From assembly GCA_963281155.1 (NCBI GenBank), contig CAUJLY010000001.1:6324001-6388000 (forward strand): a DNA stretch of 64,000 nucleotides. Direction: 5' to 3'. The stretch comes from Rhabditophanes sp. KR3021 (Eukaryota > Nematoda > Chromadorea > Rhabditida > Alloionematidae). Below, in pieces: positions 23,301 through 32,968 of this stretch; positions within the stretch are counted from its first letter, which is position 1; every line of letters begins with the position of its first letter. A model generated the notes under the pieces. It was given only the letters and a program-made list of their open reading frames with translations. It did not search any database and was not told where the DNA came from. The position numbers and the translations under genes are program-made.

Positions 23301-26094
23301 GTTCATGTTTCAAGCTGCTACAAGGTGGCAAGCTGTTTGGCTAGATTTATTGGTTGTTTCAATAACTGCCATCGTTGCTGCATTTATCATTTTCCTAACA
23401 GGGACGGTTAATCCCGCTGAAGCTGGTATGGCATTGGCTTTTGCCATTCAAATGAGTGGAATTTTCCAGTTTGCAGTAAGAAGTCAAACAGAATTGGAAG
23501 CTAAGTTGACGTCAGTTGAAAGAATTTCTTACTATTACACCAATGTTGATCAAGAAACAAGAGAAAATCCTCGTTCTGTACCACCGCATTGGCCAACAGG
23601 TAAGTTATTAGATTTAAAAATGGCTATTAAAATTAAATGGTCAACTTGGTGTCGTTTGGTGATTGTACTGAGATTAGCTCTGCAACTAGATCCTTCTTTC
23701 AGGAAAAGTTTTATTAGCTATTTAAAAATAGACTTCTCAGAGTCCCTATGTACGGCTTTGTATCTAAAAGTAATAAATGAGTATATCCCAATGTTCATCG
23801 TATGATCATCTGGGTCATAAGTCTTTGTTAGACAAGAATTTATCATGCTGAAAGCCACTGAAATAGTGATATAATTACTTCTTTGAATATTTTATTGAAT
23901 ATGATTTAACGTATGGTATCAGATGCAGGACATCACACGTCATTTAGCAGAAATTTTTAAAAACATGAACATTTATTACATTAATACTAATTTGTCTTTT
24001 TAGCTGGAGCAATTAAATTCGAAAAACTCAGAATGCGATACAGAGTAAACATGAACTTAGCCTTGGATGACGTCTCATTGGAGATTGATTCGAAGGACAG
24101 AGTTGGTGTTGTTGGAAGAACCGGCGCTGGTAAATCATCAGTTTGCAACGCTTTGCTTCAATTGTATCCACTCCAAAACGGGCGCATCTTAATTGACAAT
24201 GTAGATATCTCTGATATTGATTTGAAGAGATTAAGAAATGCCATTACAATCATTCCCCAAGAACCAGTATTATTCAATGGATCTGTCCGTTTTAACATTG
24301 ATCCCAAAAAAGAACATAATGATCAAGAAGTATGGGACGCTCTTGAAAAAGCAAACATGAAGAAGACAATTAATAGTCTGACAGAGAAATTGGACCACAA
24401 AATCGAGGAAAATGGGTCTAACTTTTCAAGTGGTGAAAGGCAATTGCTGTGTTTGGCAAGATCTGTATTGAAGCAAACCAAAATAATCATCCTTGATGAA
24501 CCATCAGCAAGTTTGGACGAATCTACAGATGCATTGGTATCACAATGTGTAAATAAGAATTTTAATGACTGTACATTGTTGTTAATTGCACACAGACTGG
24601 GTAAGTATATATTCTTAATTTACTTAACTAATTTTACTTTTATTCTAGTTAGTTTAAAAAAGAGTCAAAAATGTTAAAACAGACCAACAAACAATTTCAA
24701 AGAAGATTAGATAGTAAATTTAGGCAGGATGTTGCTTAATTTGCAAGCATTGAGACAGTTTAGTATATAGATTTGATAGTACACTTTCTATGATCACCAT
24801 TCATTACTTTCCACTTGAACTTGTGATCAGATAAGAACTTCAGGCTTCCAGTGACTATCTTCGATAACTTAGAAGCTTTGCTTACAACAATTTTCCCGAG
24901 ACTTACTTGGTATATTCTTTGTTCTTTTGATCAAAAAGACATTTTTGGGTGACATATTATTGAACTTCTGAAATAGGACTTCCTTTCTGATTCTCCAATA
25001 TAATATATAAGGTTCTTGGAGGCTTTCAAATTATCCAGATTATTAATTTCATTTCCTAAGTCCACAAAGATGTAGAAGTAGTATCTGCAATGCTAAGAAT
25101 GACTTTTGACGTTTCCTACTACTTTAAAGAAATCAGTAATAGTTGATGAAAGTTGTGATTAGAACTCAAATTATCACATCATTCTAGAATAAGATTAACA
25201 TACTTTTGACAGCTTCTGTTGATAATTCATTTTTCCGATAGCTTTGCAGTATGCATTATGCTATTATTGGGACCAAATTGATTTTCTGTTCTTTTTTCAC
25301 ATCTTACCATTTAGTTAGGCTAATTCGCTTGAACAATTAAATAAAGAGATGAGTAGTAAATGACATTAAGATATATGGAAATGAATTACGATATACACTT
25401 GCGGGAGACGGCAAAAAATAAAAACGTATTTAATGAAGATTCGTAAATTTCAAATATTGTTATCTTGAAAAGATATGATTGGTCAACCTTTTATTTTAAA
25501 TATATTGACACATCAAATGAATTCAATATACAAACTAATACGCGTTCATTTATACAGGGCAGTGTTCTTAAAATGGATAAGATTTTGTCTATGGGAGATG
25601 GAAAGGTAAATTTGATTAATTTAGATTAATAATAATTTGTTTAGATTCTTGAGTACGATTATACTCAAAAATTGGTTCAAGATAAAGAATCTCATTTTAG
25701 AGCAATGCTGACGGGTACAAATTTAATCGTCGAATCGGACAAGGATGAGACAAGTATTCACGAATTTGGTGACAAAGTCAATTCCACTGTTGGGAATGAA
25801 ATAGCTTCTGAGATCGAGTTTGATTTAAATTTAGAAAAAGATTTGAAAATCCAAAAAGAAATAGACGAAGCCATAAGAGAAGAATTGGAGGGTGATGTCA
25901 AAGAAGCTAGTAGTCCTTCAATCAAGGACGTTTCTCTTTTAGGAGATGATTCAGGCGAAGAAGATCAAGCCAAGGGTAACAGTTCAACCGAGTCTTCATT
26001 GTTTGAGAAAGTCGGAGATAAGAAAAAAGAAAGTTCAAATGAATCTTTATCATTTGAAAAAGTAGATGATGAGGGCCATAAAAATGAACTTTAA
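20323..26094 (+). CDS. ABCC/MRP-type ABC transporter
   Basis: Exons 20323..23599, 24004..24600, 25558..25605 and 25645..26094, about 1456 residues. Full transporter without an N-terminal TMD0, as in ABCC4/ABCC5. NBD1: Walker A GPVGCGKSS, signature LSGGQQIRVCLARAL, Walker B VYLLDD. NBD2: Walker A GRTGAGKSS, signature FSSGERQLLCLARS, Walker B IIILDEP then H-loop IAHRL. It would export organic anions or conjugates across the plasma membrane. The start at 20323 follows a TTTGTTTCAG acceptor. The C-terminus adds ~120 acidic residues with a repeated SLFEKV/SFEKV element. Odd: joining 24600 to 25558 leaves one extra base, so the last two exons are out of frame by 1 nt unless a cryptic site or small exon is used. 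Confidence 0.85.
24760..25142 (-). pseudogene. Decayed coding sequence inside the ABC transporter intron
   Basis: On the minus strand a single frame from 25092 to the TAA at 24760 (111 codons) has only one internal stop, TGA at 24931-24933; a further ~15 codons upstream continue the frame past a TAG at 25093. It reads like a real protein: YFYIFVDLGNEINNLDNLKA, then SLGKIVVSKASKLSKIVTGS and LKFLSDHKFKWKV. The host intron is 957 nt, against 39-404 nt for the others. The style recalls nematode F-box/FTH-type proteins, but the family is not identified. It is probably a nested pseudogene. Confidence 0.4.
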
Positions 26095-26418
26095 TTCCGA
26101 ATTATTATGCAACCATTTAACACAAAACTTAATGATCTATTTAAATGTTGTAATTTAACCATGTAACGATTCTAATTGTTTTTATTTAATAAATTATTTT
26201 AATAAATGCATGCAATATTAGCCGTACTCTTTTTCGCCTCATATTTTAAGAACTTATTTTCTCATAAATACGATAACATATAAATATTTTTTGCGTTTTG
26301 TTTCAGCTATTTATTTTAAATGTGTTTTTAAATTCGATAAATATTTATTGTATTCGTTTTAATTAAAGTGGTATTATCAAATATTATTAATTTGTTGCTC
26401 TTAATTTTTGTTTGTGCT

Positions 26419-26644
26419 TTATTCATTTTCGTAAGCAGATTTGGTAAACAGTACTTTAATTATTGCGTGTATAATTCCAGGTATAACGCCACATAAACAT
26501 AAGAAAATACTCAAGGGAACGTGAAAATTGCATCCTGAGTGTATTGCTATTGCTAATGGCTGTTCAAATAATAATTATTATACAAGAAGTGTTTAAATTT
26601 ACCGGTAACAATACGCATAAAATAACCATACATAGCTTCTCCAT
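26419..26644 (-). CDS. PMP3 / UPF0057 family proteolipid
   Basis: A 60-residue gene too short for most ORF finders. Exons 26603..26644 and 26419..26559 with a 43-nt intron (GTAAAT...TTGAACAG), in phase. The protein has the two hydrophobic segments and signature of the family: LLPPLAIAIHSGCNFHVPLS in the first half and GVIPGIIHAI in the second. PMP3 proteins are small plasma-membrane proteolipids affecting membrane potential and salt tolerance in yeast and plants; the nematode role is unknown. The very strong family match makes the model secure despite its size. It is convergent with the ABC transporter, with 324 nt between stops. Confidence 0.88.
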
Positions 26645-27677
26645 TTTTAAAGATTAGATAAACTCCGCTTCAACTCCTTTAAATGGGAAAATAAGTTTTT
26701 GTGTAAATTGCAATGTGTATTATTTTAAATATATAATTCATATAATACGCCTTCGAAATTGCCAAACCTTGAAAACATATTTTGTTCTGAATTGCTGTAA
26801 TTAAATAAACTTTTCACCGGTAAAAGCATTATGTCTAATTAAATTATTAAACTGCCATAGAATTAAAAAATATGCTTTCAAATAATGTTTAATAGTTTAT
26901 AAAATATTAAACTTCTCGATTAATCTATTTCTTAGATTTAAAGATACTGTTTGAATCTTTGGTATGAATAATTTGAATGTATAGATGCTACTTTTATGAA
27001 TTAATCTGTATGAAAGATTCCAATATAATATAACTCATTTTATGACTTGAAGAAATATTTAATTTATATATAGATTTGTACTTCACATAGGTAAGCAATA
27101 AAGTAAAACTAATATATAAACTCTCTATATCTCTATTAGCATTAATTAAGTGCATAGTTTAAAAAACAAAGTTCGCACAATTTTCATGATCGAAGACACG
27201 ACTTACTAGATTAATACGCTAAAATTGAGAAACGAACATCCACAACTTATGTACTTCGAGTTTGAAATTACTTCTTGTGACGTTTGTAATGATTGAACTT
27301 TGGACAATATATTTATTCAACTCTAATTTAAATATAAATAATTTTAAATGTTGTCATGAAATATTTAAACATCAACTTTGAAAATGTGACAATATTGAAA
27401 TGAATTTGTCAAAGTGTAGTAGTTAAATTAAAAAGGGGTACTTTTCAAACTCTCTAATTAATCCACAAAACTAATGCAATGCTTGAAATGCATGATTGGA
27501 TACCTATTTGCATGTACCCACTAATCCAGTACACATTAAATTCAACAGAGCTAAAACTGAATTAATAAAAAATATCGTGATTAGTCATATTAATTGCTTT
27601 AATCTGTCATAGAAACTTTTTTATGCAGCACAAAGAATTTATACGGGATAATTAATGCATACAGTGAGGACAAATAA
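26645..27677. other. Gene-free region
   Basis: About 1 kb of very AT-rich sequence between the PMP3 gene and the small secreted protein. Nothing recognised on either strand. Confidence 0.5.
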
Positions 27678-27684
27678 TATAAAA
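27678..27684 (+). promoter_or_regulatory. TATA box
   Basis: TATAAAA 51 nt upstream of the ATG at 27735 of the small secreted protein gene; same spacing class as the boxes at 4865 and 41571. Confidence 0.45.
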
Positions 27685-27734
27685 GTTACCGCACTTTGAC
27701 GATATTTCATTTAAAAATCACTGATACTTCTATC

Positions 27735-28022
27735 ATGAGATTGTACTCTACTATCTGGATATTAATTGTTTGCTTAATTTTGGGAGCTTCATCATGGTCA
27801 TTTCAAAACGCTTTTGCAGAATTTAAAAATACTACATCTAGAATGTTTGGTGAATTTAAAAATACTTCATCTAAGGCTTTTGTAAAGCTTGAAAACGAGG
27901 TTGGAAAAGGAGCCCAAACTATTAAGACAAAGGCAACTGAGCTAAAAAGCACATTATCCAGGATCGGATCAGTTGACAACTCAACTAATATCATTAATGC
28001 TACCACTGTTTACACCAATTAA
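27735..28022 (+). CDS. Small secreted protein, amphipathic
   Basis: Single exon, 95 residues from ATG 27735 (an earlier in-frame ATG at 27696 would bury the signal). Residues 1-~20 (MRLYSTIWILIVCLILGASS) are a signal peptide. The mature part has an internal repeat, FAEFKNTTSRMF / GEFKNTSSKAF, two to four N-glycosylation sites (NTT, NTS, NST, NAT) and Lys/Glu-rich amphipathic helix-like sequence. No cysteine in the mature part. Family unknown; it resembles fast-evolving secreted proteins of nematodes. Confidence 0.6.
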   Translation: MRLYSTIWILIVCLILGASSWSFQNAFAEFKNTTSRMFGEFKNTSSKAFVKLENEVGKGAQTIKTKATELKSTLSRIGSVDNSTNIINATTVYTN

Positions 28023-28288
28023 AACATTTCATTGTAATGGTTAAATAAATATCAATTTTCAACTCTAGTTAATTAGCAGAAATTTAGTTTTAAACATTTT
28101 AATAATATAACACAACTTCATTATGATTATCTTTATTTTGTACATATTAAGGTTTGTCGAATGCGAGTGTAAATATACACGTACAATAAATAAGATTAAA
28201 AAGAATATTACAATTTTATATAATACTGCAATAGGACCGAAATTATATTGGCCCGTAATATAAGTAGAAAGATAATTTAACAAAATAC

Positions 28289-29704
28289 TTATTGCATTTC
28301 ATTGAGTTTCCTGTTGATTTCTGGAACTTGGGATTTGATGTACTCAATAGCAGTCTCGATTCCGACTGTAATTGCAGGAGTACCAAAACCATGAGTCAGC
28401 ATACTATAATTAGACAAAGGTTCCTGCAATTCGGGTTTCAAAATTGGGGGTAGATTTTCTTCTGCAACAGGTGCACGATCAGATTTAAGAGTGTCTTTGA
28501 ATTCGCTTAAAATTTCCATAGCCCAACCAAGTTTCTGTAGTCTGTCTTCCATGGCTGGCTTGGTTTGTTCAATTTTATGGTTGACACTATGCTCAGCGAG
28601 TAATCTAACAGGGAAGTTGGCTGTGGATACACTTTTCAAGTCACGAGCAAGTTCTAGGGACTCAGTTTCTAGTAAAGCAGACATGGTAGTCATAGTGCTG
28701 CAACGACGACGACCTCTTTCAATGGTAATGCCGACATCCTGTAATTCCTTGATAAGTTGTTCCGATTTGGAAGGCATCTTAGCTCGTCTCAATAATACGC
28801 CTAGGAGAGATAGGTTTATTGACTCGGGACCGGTTATGCGTCTTAATATCTCACCAACAGTCACTCTGTGTTTGCTAGAAACAGATAACAGTGACAATCT
28901 CCTAGGAACAGTTGTAAATAAGGTGTCGTGGGTTACAATAATGCTAGGGTCTTGAATAACACCATTGATACTACCGTTAGCTATTGACGGGCTTGGATTG
29001 GAACGCGACGGAGTTGGAATTGGACGTGATGACACAGGCAGCAATGTACGTGTTGGCGGTACTCGTGTTGGAGGAACATTAGGCAAATTTAAACTTGAAC
29101 TATCGAATTGTGAAAACATATGGGCAATAAGACCTGATACATTTGTGTCTTCTGCTTTGTATGCCTCCTCTTTAATTTCAGGTATTTCTTCCTTAATTTG
29201 AGAAGCTGGACTTCCGGCGGAGGAATTTGAGACACTTTGATTTGAATGTTCTGAATCAACACCACTACTTTCAGTCCCGGAATTAGAGAGAGACATTATA
29301 AAATATTGGGTTAAAGGATCGACGGTGGTAGATGCGGTAGTAGTATTGATGGAAGTAACTTTGTTAAGGCGAGGTTTTTTGTCAGCAATAAGTTTTTGGA
29401 TGGTGGCTGGACGTTTTCTGGATCTTTCAAAGTTCTCTTTAGGCAAAAGTTCACAGTCAACATTTTCTTCTTTCATCAATACATCATCATTTGTGTCATC
29501 TCTAATTGATTTTCTTAGAGAGGTGCCGCCTGCCTGAATGCCTTGCATCTTACAATCCAAGAGAGCTTGATTGTTTTTAGCCATTTCGAAAATATCGTTA
29601 ATTCTTTGCAAGGCGGATGATAATATTGCAGGATTGACCATTCCATTCTTTTCCTGGCTGGAAGTTTTTTGAATTTCGTTGTTAACATTCACTTGATTGT
29701 TCAT
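28289..29704 (-). CDS. AP-2 family transcription factor
   Basis: Single exon, 471 residues from ATG 29704, which follows an ATTTTTAATTTTAG acceptor (29724), so an upstream in-frame ATG at 29755 is less likely. The C-terminal half is the AP-2 DNA-binding and dimerisation domain: TVPRRLSLLSVSSKHRVTVG, LRRITGPESINLSLLGVLLR-RAK, then GITIERGRRRCST and LETESLELARDL. The N-terminal half is Ser/Pro/Glu-rich with a basic RKRP element and a PTR repeat, a likely activation region. AP-2 factors act in the nucleus in epidermal and neuronal fate; nematodes have several (aptf genes), and the exact orthologue is not assigned. Lack of introns over 1.4 kb is unusual here and may indicate retroposition or intron loss. 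Confidence 0.9.
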   Translation of the reverse strand: MNNQVNVNNEIQKTSSQEKNGMVNPAILSSALQRINDIFEMAKNNQALLDCKMQGIQAGGTSLRKSIRDDTNDDVLMKEENVDCELLPKENFERSRKRPATIQKLIADKKPRLNKVTSINTTTASTTVDPLTQYFIMSLSNSGTESSGVDSEHSNQSVSNSSAGSPASQIKEEIPEIKEEAYKAEDTNVSGLIAHMFSQFDSSSLNLPNVPPTRVPPTRTLLPVSSRPIPTPSRSNPSPSIANGSINGVIQDPSIIVTHDTLFTTVPRRLSLLSVSSKHRVTVGEILRRITGPESINLSLLGVLLRRAKMPSKSEQLIKELQDVGITIERGRRRCSTMTTMSALLETESLELARDLKSVSTANFPVRLLAEHSVNHKIEQTKPAMEDRLQKLGWAMEILSEFKDTLKSDRAPVAEENLPPILKPELQEPLSNYSMLTHGFGTPAITVGIETAIEYIKSQVPEINRKLNEMQ

Positions 29705-29735
29705 TATAGCAGCGTGTGAAGATCTAAAATTAAAA

Positions 29736-31261
29736 ATATTGAATGTTCTGTACAAATATATAGCAATCGCGTTTGCTATTTATAGTCTAGGTTAATAAAT
29801 ACAAAAGGAATAAACTCAGCATCGAGACAAACTGTAAATGCCAAACTCGCAATAAGTTTTATTACAATGACTTTGTAGATTGTCAAAGTAATTCAATTGC
29901 TTCACGCAAAACACAAAGGGATGTGCAAAAGCTAAATGTGCCACAAACTACTAAGATCAGCAAACTACATATTAGATCAAGACATCTAAGACAATGCTCG
30001 ACTCAAAAAAGGGGTCCAAATGTTTTTTATGGTAATGAATAGTTTGTAGCATAAAGTAGGTCAATGTCTCTCATATCTCTACCTAATAGAAAGTTTTTAG
30101 GCTGTGTGTAAAAAAGTACTGAAAGAACTTGCCGGTGCAAAAGTAGTAAACTGATCAGAAAAGAAATTGGTGCAAATTAATAAGAGTTTTAAATATATTA
30201 AGTTTGATACTTTTTGCTAATAACTATATCACATCATTTAGGCTTCAACCTCAGTTAATCAGTTCCTAAAATTATTCAAAATTTTATCTAGCAATAGGAT
30301 ATATCTTGATATTTAAAAAACCTTAATGAATCTTAAACGAAAAGATTTGTGAGTATGGTAATAAATAGAATACTTGTTAAAATACGAGATAACAAGTTAA
30401 TTCCCCTGGTCAATCATTTAAAAAGCATTTTTTGGAAGGAGTAAAGGTTTTAATAAAATAATGGTTTGTAACAAGTGAAAACGACTTGGTAATGTGAATG
30501 AAATGAAACAATGTGGCCTCTATATATAGTGTCACTGTAGTATAGATATATTAGTTTGTACGCGGGGATATGTGGCGTACAAGTTTGAGAGATGGGTATT
30601 ACCTATAGATGCCAAAGAATGATTTGAGATAGGGTCAAAATGAACGTGCACATATGTGGTCTATAAAAGTATACACCAGGACTTTTTTGGATGCTTATAG
30701 ATTACGACATAGTGTTCCTGTCGCACACATAGATCAACGACGACTTCGGCATTCCTAAAAGTTTGGCGATTAATTGGCGGGGTTTTACCCTGGTGGATTA
30801 TGGCACATCATAGATACATATGTAGATAGACTGTGTAGTGGTAAAGATGCAAATAATGTGCCACGTGAAAAGTTTTGACTTAATCTACAAAATGATTAGT
30901 TGCCAGGTAGTTAGGTATATCTTAGGAAGCGTAAATCCAAGTCTTTCTCACAACAAGTATTTTTAAAATAATAACATGGGATAATACATTAGTCCTGCAA
31001 TTTAATTGATCATGATAACAAATTAATTTTACGTACTATTTTTAACAATAAATCTTCAAAGATGTTGGCAATTGTGGTAGTTACGACAACTCCAGATTTT
31101 GCTTATATGCGCCACCTCAAAAATCTTTTTCGAGCAAATCCACAATTCAAAAGCTGATATTGGAAGAAACTTGCCAATATCAAGAAAGCAATTAAGAAAA
31201 TGTTAGAGGGAATTACAATGAATTGAGTAATGTTAAATATATGTCTTTTTTATAAGAAAAT
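29736..31261. other. Gene-poor region with a less AT-rich island
   Basis: No intact gene. 30540-30860 is visibly less AT-rich than its surroundings and contains broken protein-like stretches (for example RGYVAYKFERWVLPIDAKE, about 30561-30617), suggesting an old insertion, but no transposase or terminal repeats are recognised. Short open pieces near 31140-31215 are also undetermined. Confidence 0.4.
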
Positions 31262-31552
31262 ATGGACAATTTTTACACATTTGATTATGTACCGAACCAT
31301 TATGTTGGACAAGATACAGAGAACTAACTTTATTACGCTATCAAATTACATGATGTTACATGTAAAGACGTCGTAAGACAACGTCAATGGAATAGAAATA
31401 CAAGGGAAGAAGCATGACTTGGTGTGGGCATATCCGATGCATTATGTAATTTATATAAAGGATCAAATTATCCGTATCTGTTTCAAATTAATTATTCGGT
31501 ACATGATTTTAGATCAAACTTTATTTCAACATATCAATCCACACATTTATAA
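31262..31552 (+). pseudogene. Possible pseudogene with two in-frame stops
   Basis: From ATG 31262 to TAA 31550 a 97-codon frame is interrupted by only a TAA (codon 22) and a TGA (codon 51). It reads protein-like (MDNFYTFDYVPNHYVGQDTE; KDVVRQRQWNRNTREEA; LGVGISDALCNLYKGSNYPY) and AATAAA follows at 31551. No family recognised. It converges on the nuclear receptor gene, with 69 nt between. Confidence 0.4.
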
Positions 31553-31621
31553 TAAAGAATGTATCGTATATTTCTCGTAATAAAAAGAATACCCATATAT
31601 GTAATGATTTTAAGTTACATT

Positions 31622-32968
31622 TCACGATAATATTAATTCCATAATCGGAGATTTGGGGTAACCATGATTATGTTTCATGAATATTATAGTCTTCATCAAA
31701 TATAATTGTCTTTTCTTTTCACCGTAATAAAAAATTAAATCAATCGCTAGGATAATATCAGCGTAACGCATAGCACCTTTTGCAGATCCTAAACTGATTT
31801 CAAGATAATCCATTAAAATTTTTGAATATAACGTTTTGGTTGCTGCGAGATATGCCAAACTCTTTGCAGAAATGTTTGTGGAAGTTGCTGTGCAAAAGAT
31901 GATTGCCTTTAACAGACAATATTCCTCATTAGACAAATTTAATCTTGCAAGTGACTTAATTGAAGTTACGTACACATCTGTTTCCAGTTGAATAGGTTCA
32001 TCATGCATTAGTGTTGGTTTGCTTCCATCGGGATATATAACATGCTTTTGTTTCAAGGAATTTGAATAAAACGCATTTATAACAATTAGCAAAGGTGCCT
32101 CTACTATTTTTACCAGATTAATTTGATCTATCAAAGGTATATAATTCCAGAAATCAAAAGTCTTGCCATAATCTATGATCAGAATCATGTCAATTATCAT
32201 ATAACACTTTTGCTGATTATTTTTATAGCACGACTTTTCTTTTATATTGTCTAAAGCATGTACAAACAAATATTAAAAAATTAGAAGCATGACTGACCAT
32301 TAAAGCTATACTTTAGCAAACTCGAAGGTCTCGAGAATATTTTTTCAACATCATAATGATAGCTTGATGTATCAATAGAATCTTTTCCCCTTAATTGGTT
32401 AAATTTGTATTCTAAAAATAGTTGCGAAGAAAGAATATCACTCAATTTGTCTTTATGATAATCCACATCTTCTTTCCTATAATCACAAGGACACTTTCGT
32501 TCTTCTTCAGAATTAACACTTTCTATTCCACACATAACTATTTGATGCTCTCTCATTTTGACCGCACAGTCTATAACATCTTTGTTTATTCCTTCCGGAA
32601 ATTGAATAGCTGAATATGAAGTTATAAAAAGTATCTATTTCTCAACTTACTTGTTGGATTCATTCCCATTCTCAGGCATTTGTAGAAACGACAGGCACGA
32701 CATTTACTATTTTTAGTGATTTCGCAATTGTTACCCCATTTACATGCATAGACTTTACTAAGTACGATACTTCGTCTGAAAAAAGTCTTACTAAAAATAG
32801 ATTAAAGTGAGATATAGAAAAGAAGTAAAGCCCATACCATCCCGAGCAAGATTCCGAATTGTAGTGATAATAGATTGACTTATTCATAATTCCACATATA
32901 CTGCAACTGCTAGGTCCTTTTTTAGATTCTAAATTGGCTTTCTCGGAGTTAAATAAGTTATCGTTCAT
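31622..32968 (-). CDS. Nuclear hormone receptor (supplementary nematode type)
   Basis: Four exons, 32838..32968, 32651..32790, 32298..32609 and 31622..32250, with introns of 47, 41 and 47 nt, all in phase; 403 residues. The DNA-binding domain is intact: first finger CSICG...YYHYNSESCSGCKTFFRRS, second finger YACKWGNNCEITKNSKCRAC then RFYKCLRMGM. The C-terminal ~215 residues have a ligand-binding-domain helical pattern (LSNEEYCLLKAIIFCT). It would be a ligand- or constitutively active nuclear transcription factor of the large HNF4-derived nematode expansion. The P-box CSGCK is typical of that group. Start ATG 32968 chosen because the GTG at 32998 is not a usual start. No one-to-one orthologue is assigned. 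Confidence 0.85.

Noticed and set aside
28491..28955. 154-codon plus-strand frame
   Set aside because: Antisense to the conserved AP-2 DNA-binding domain.
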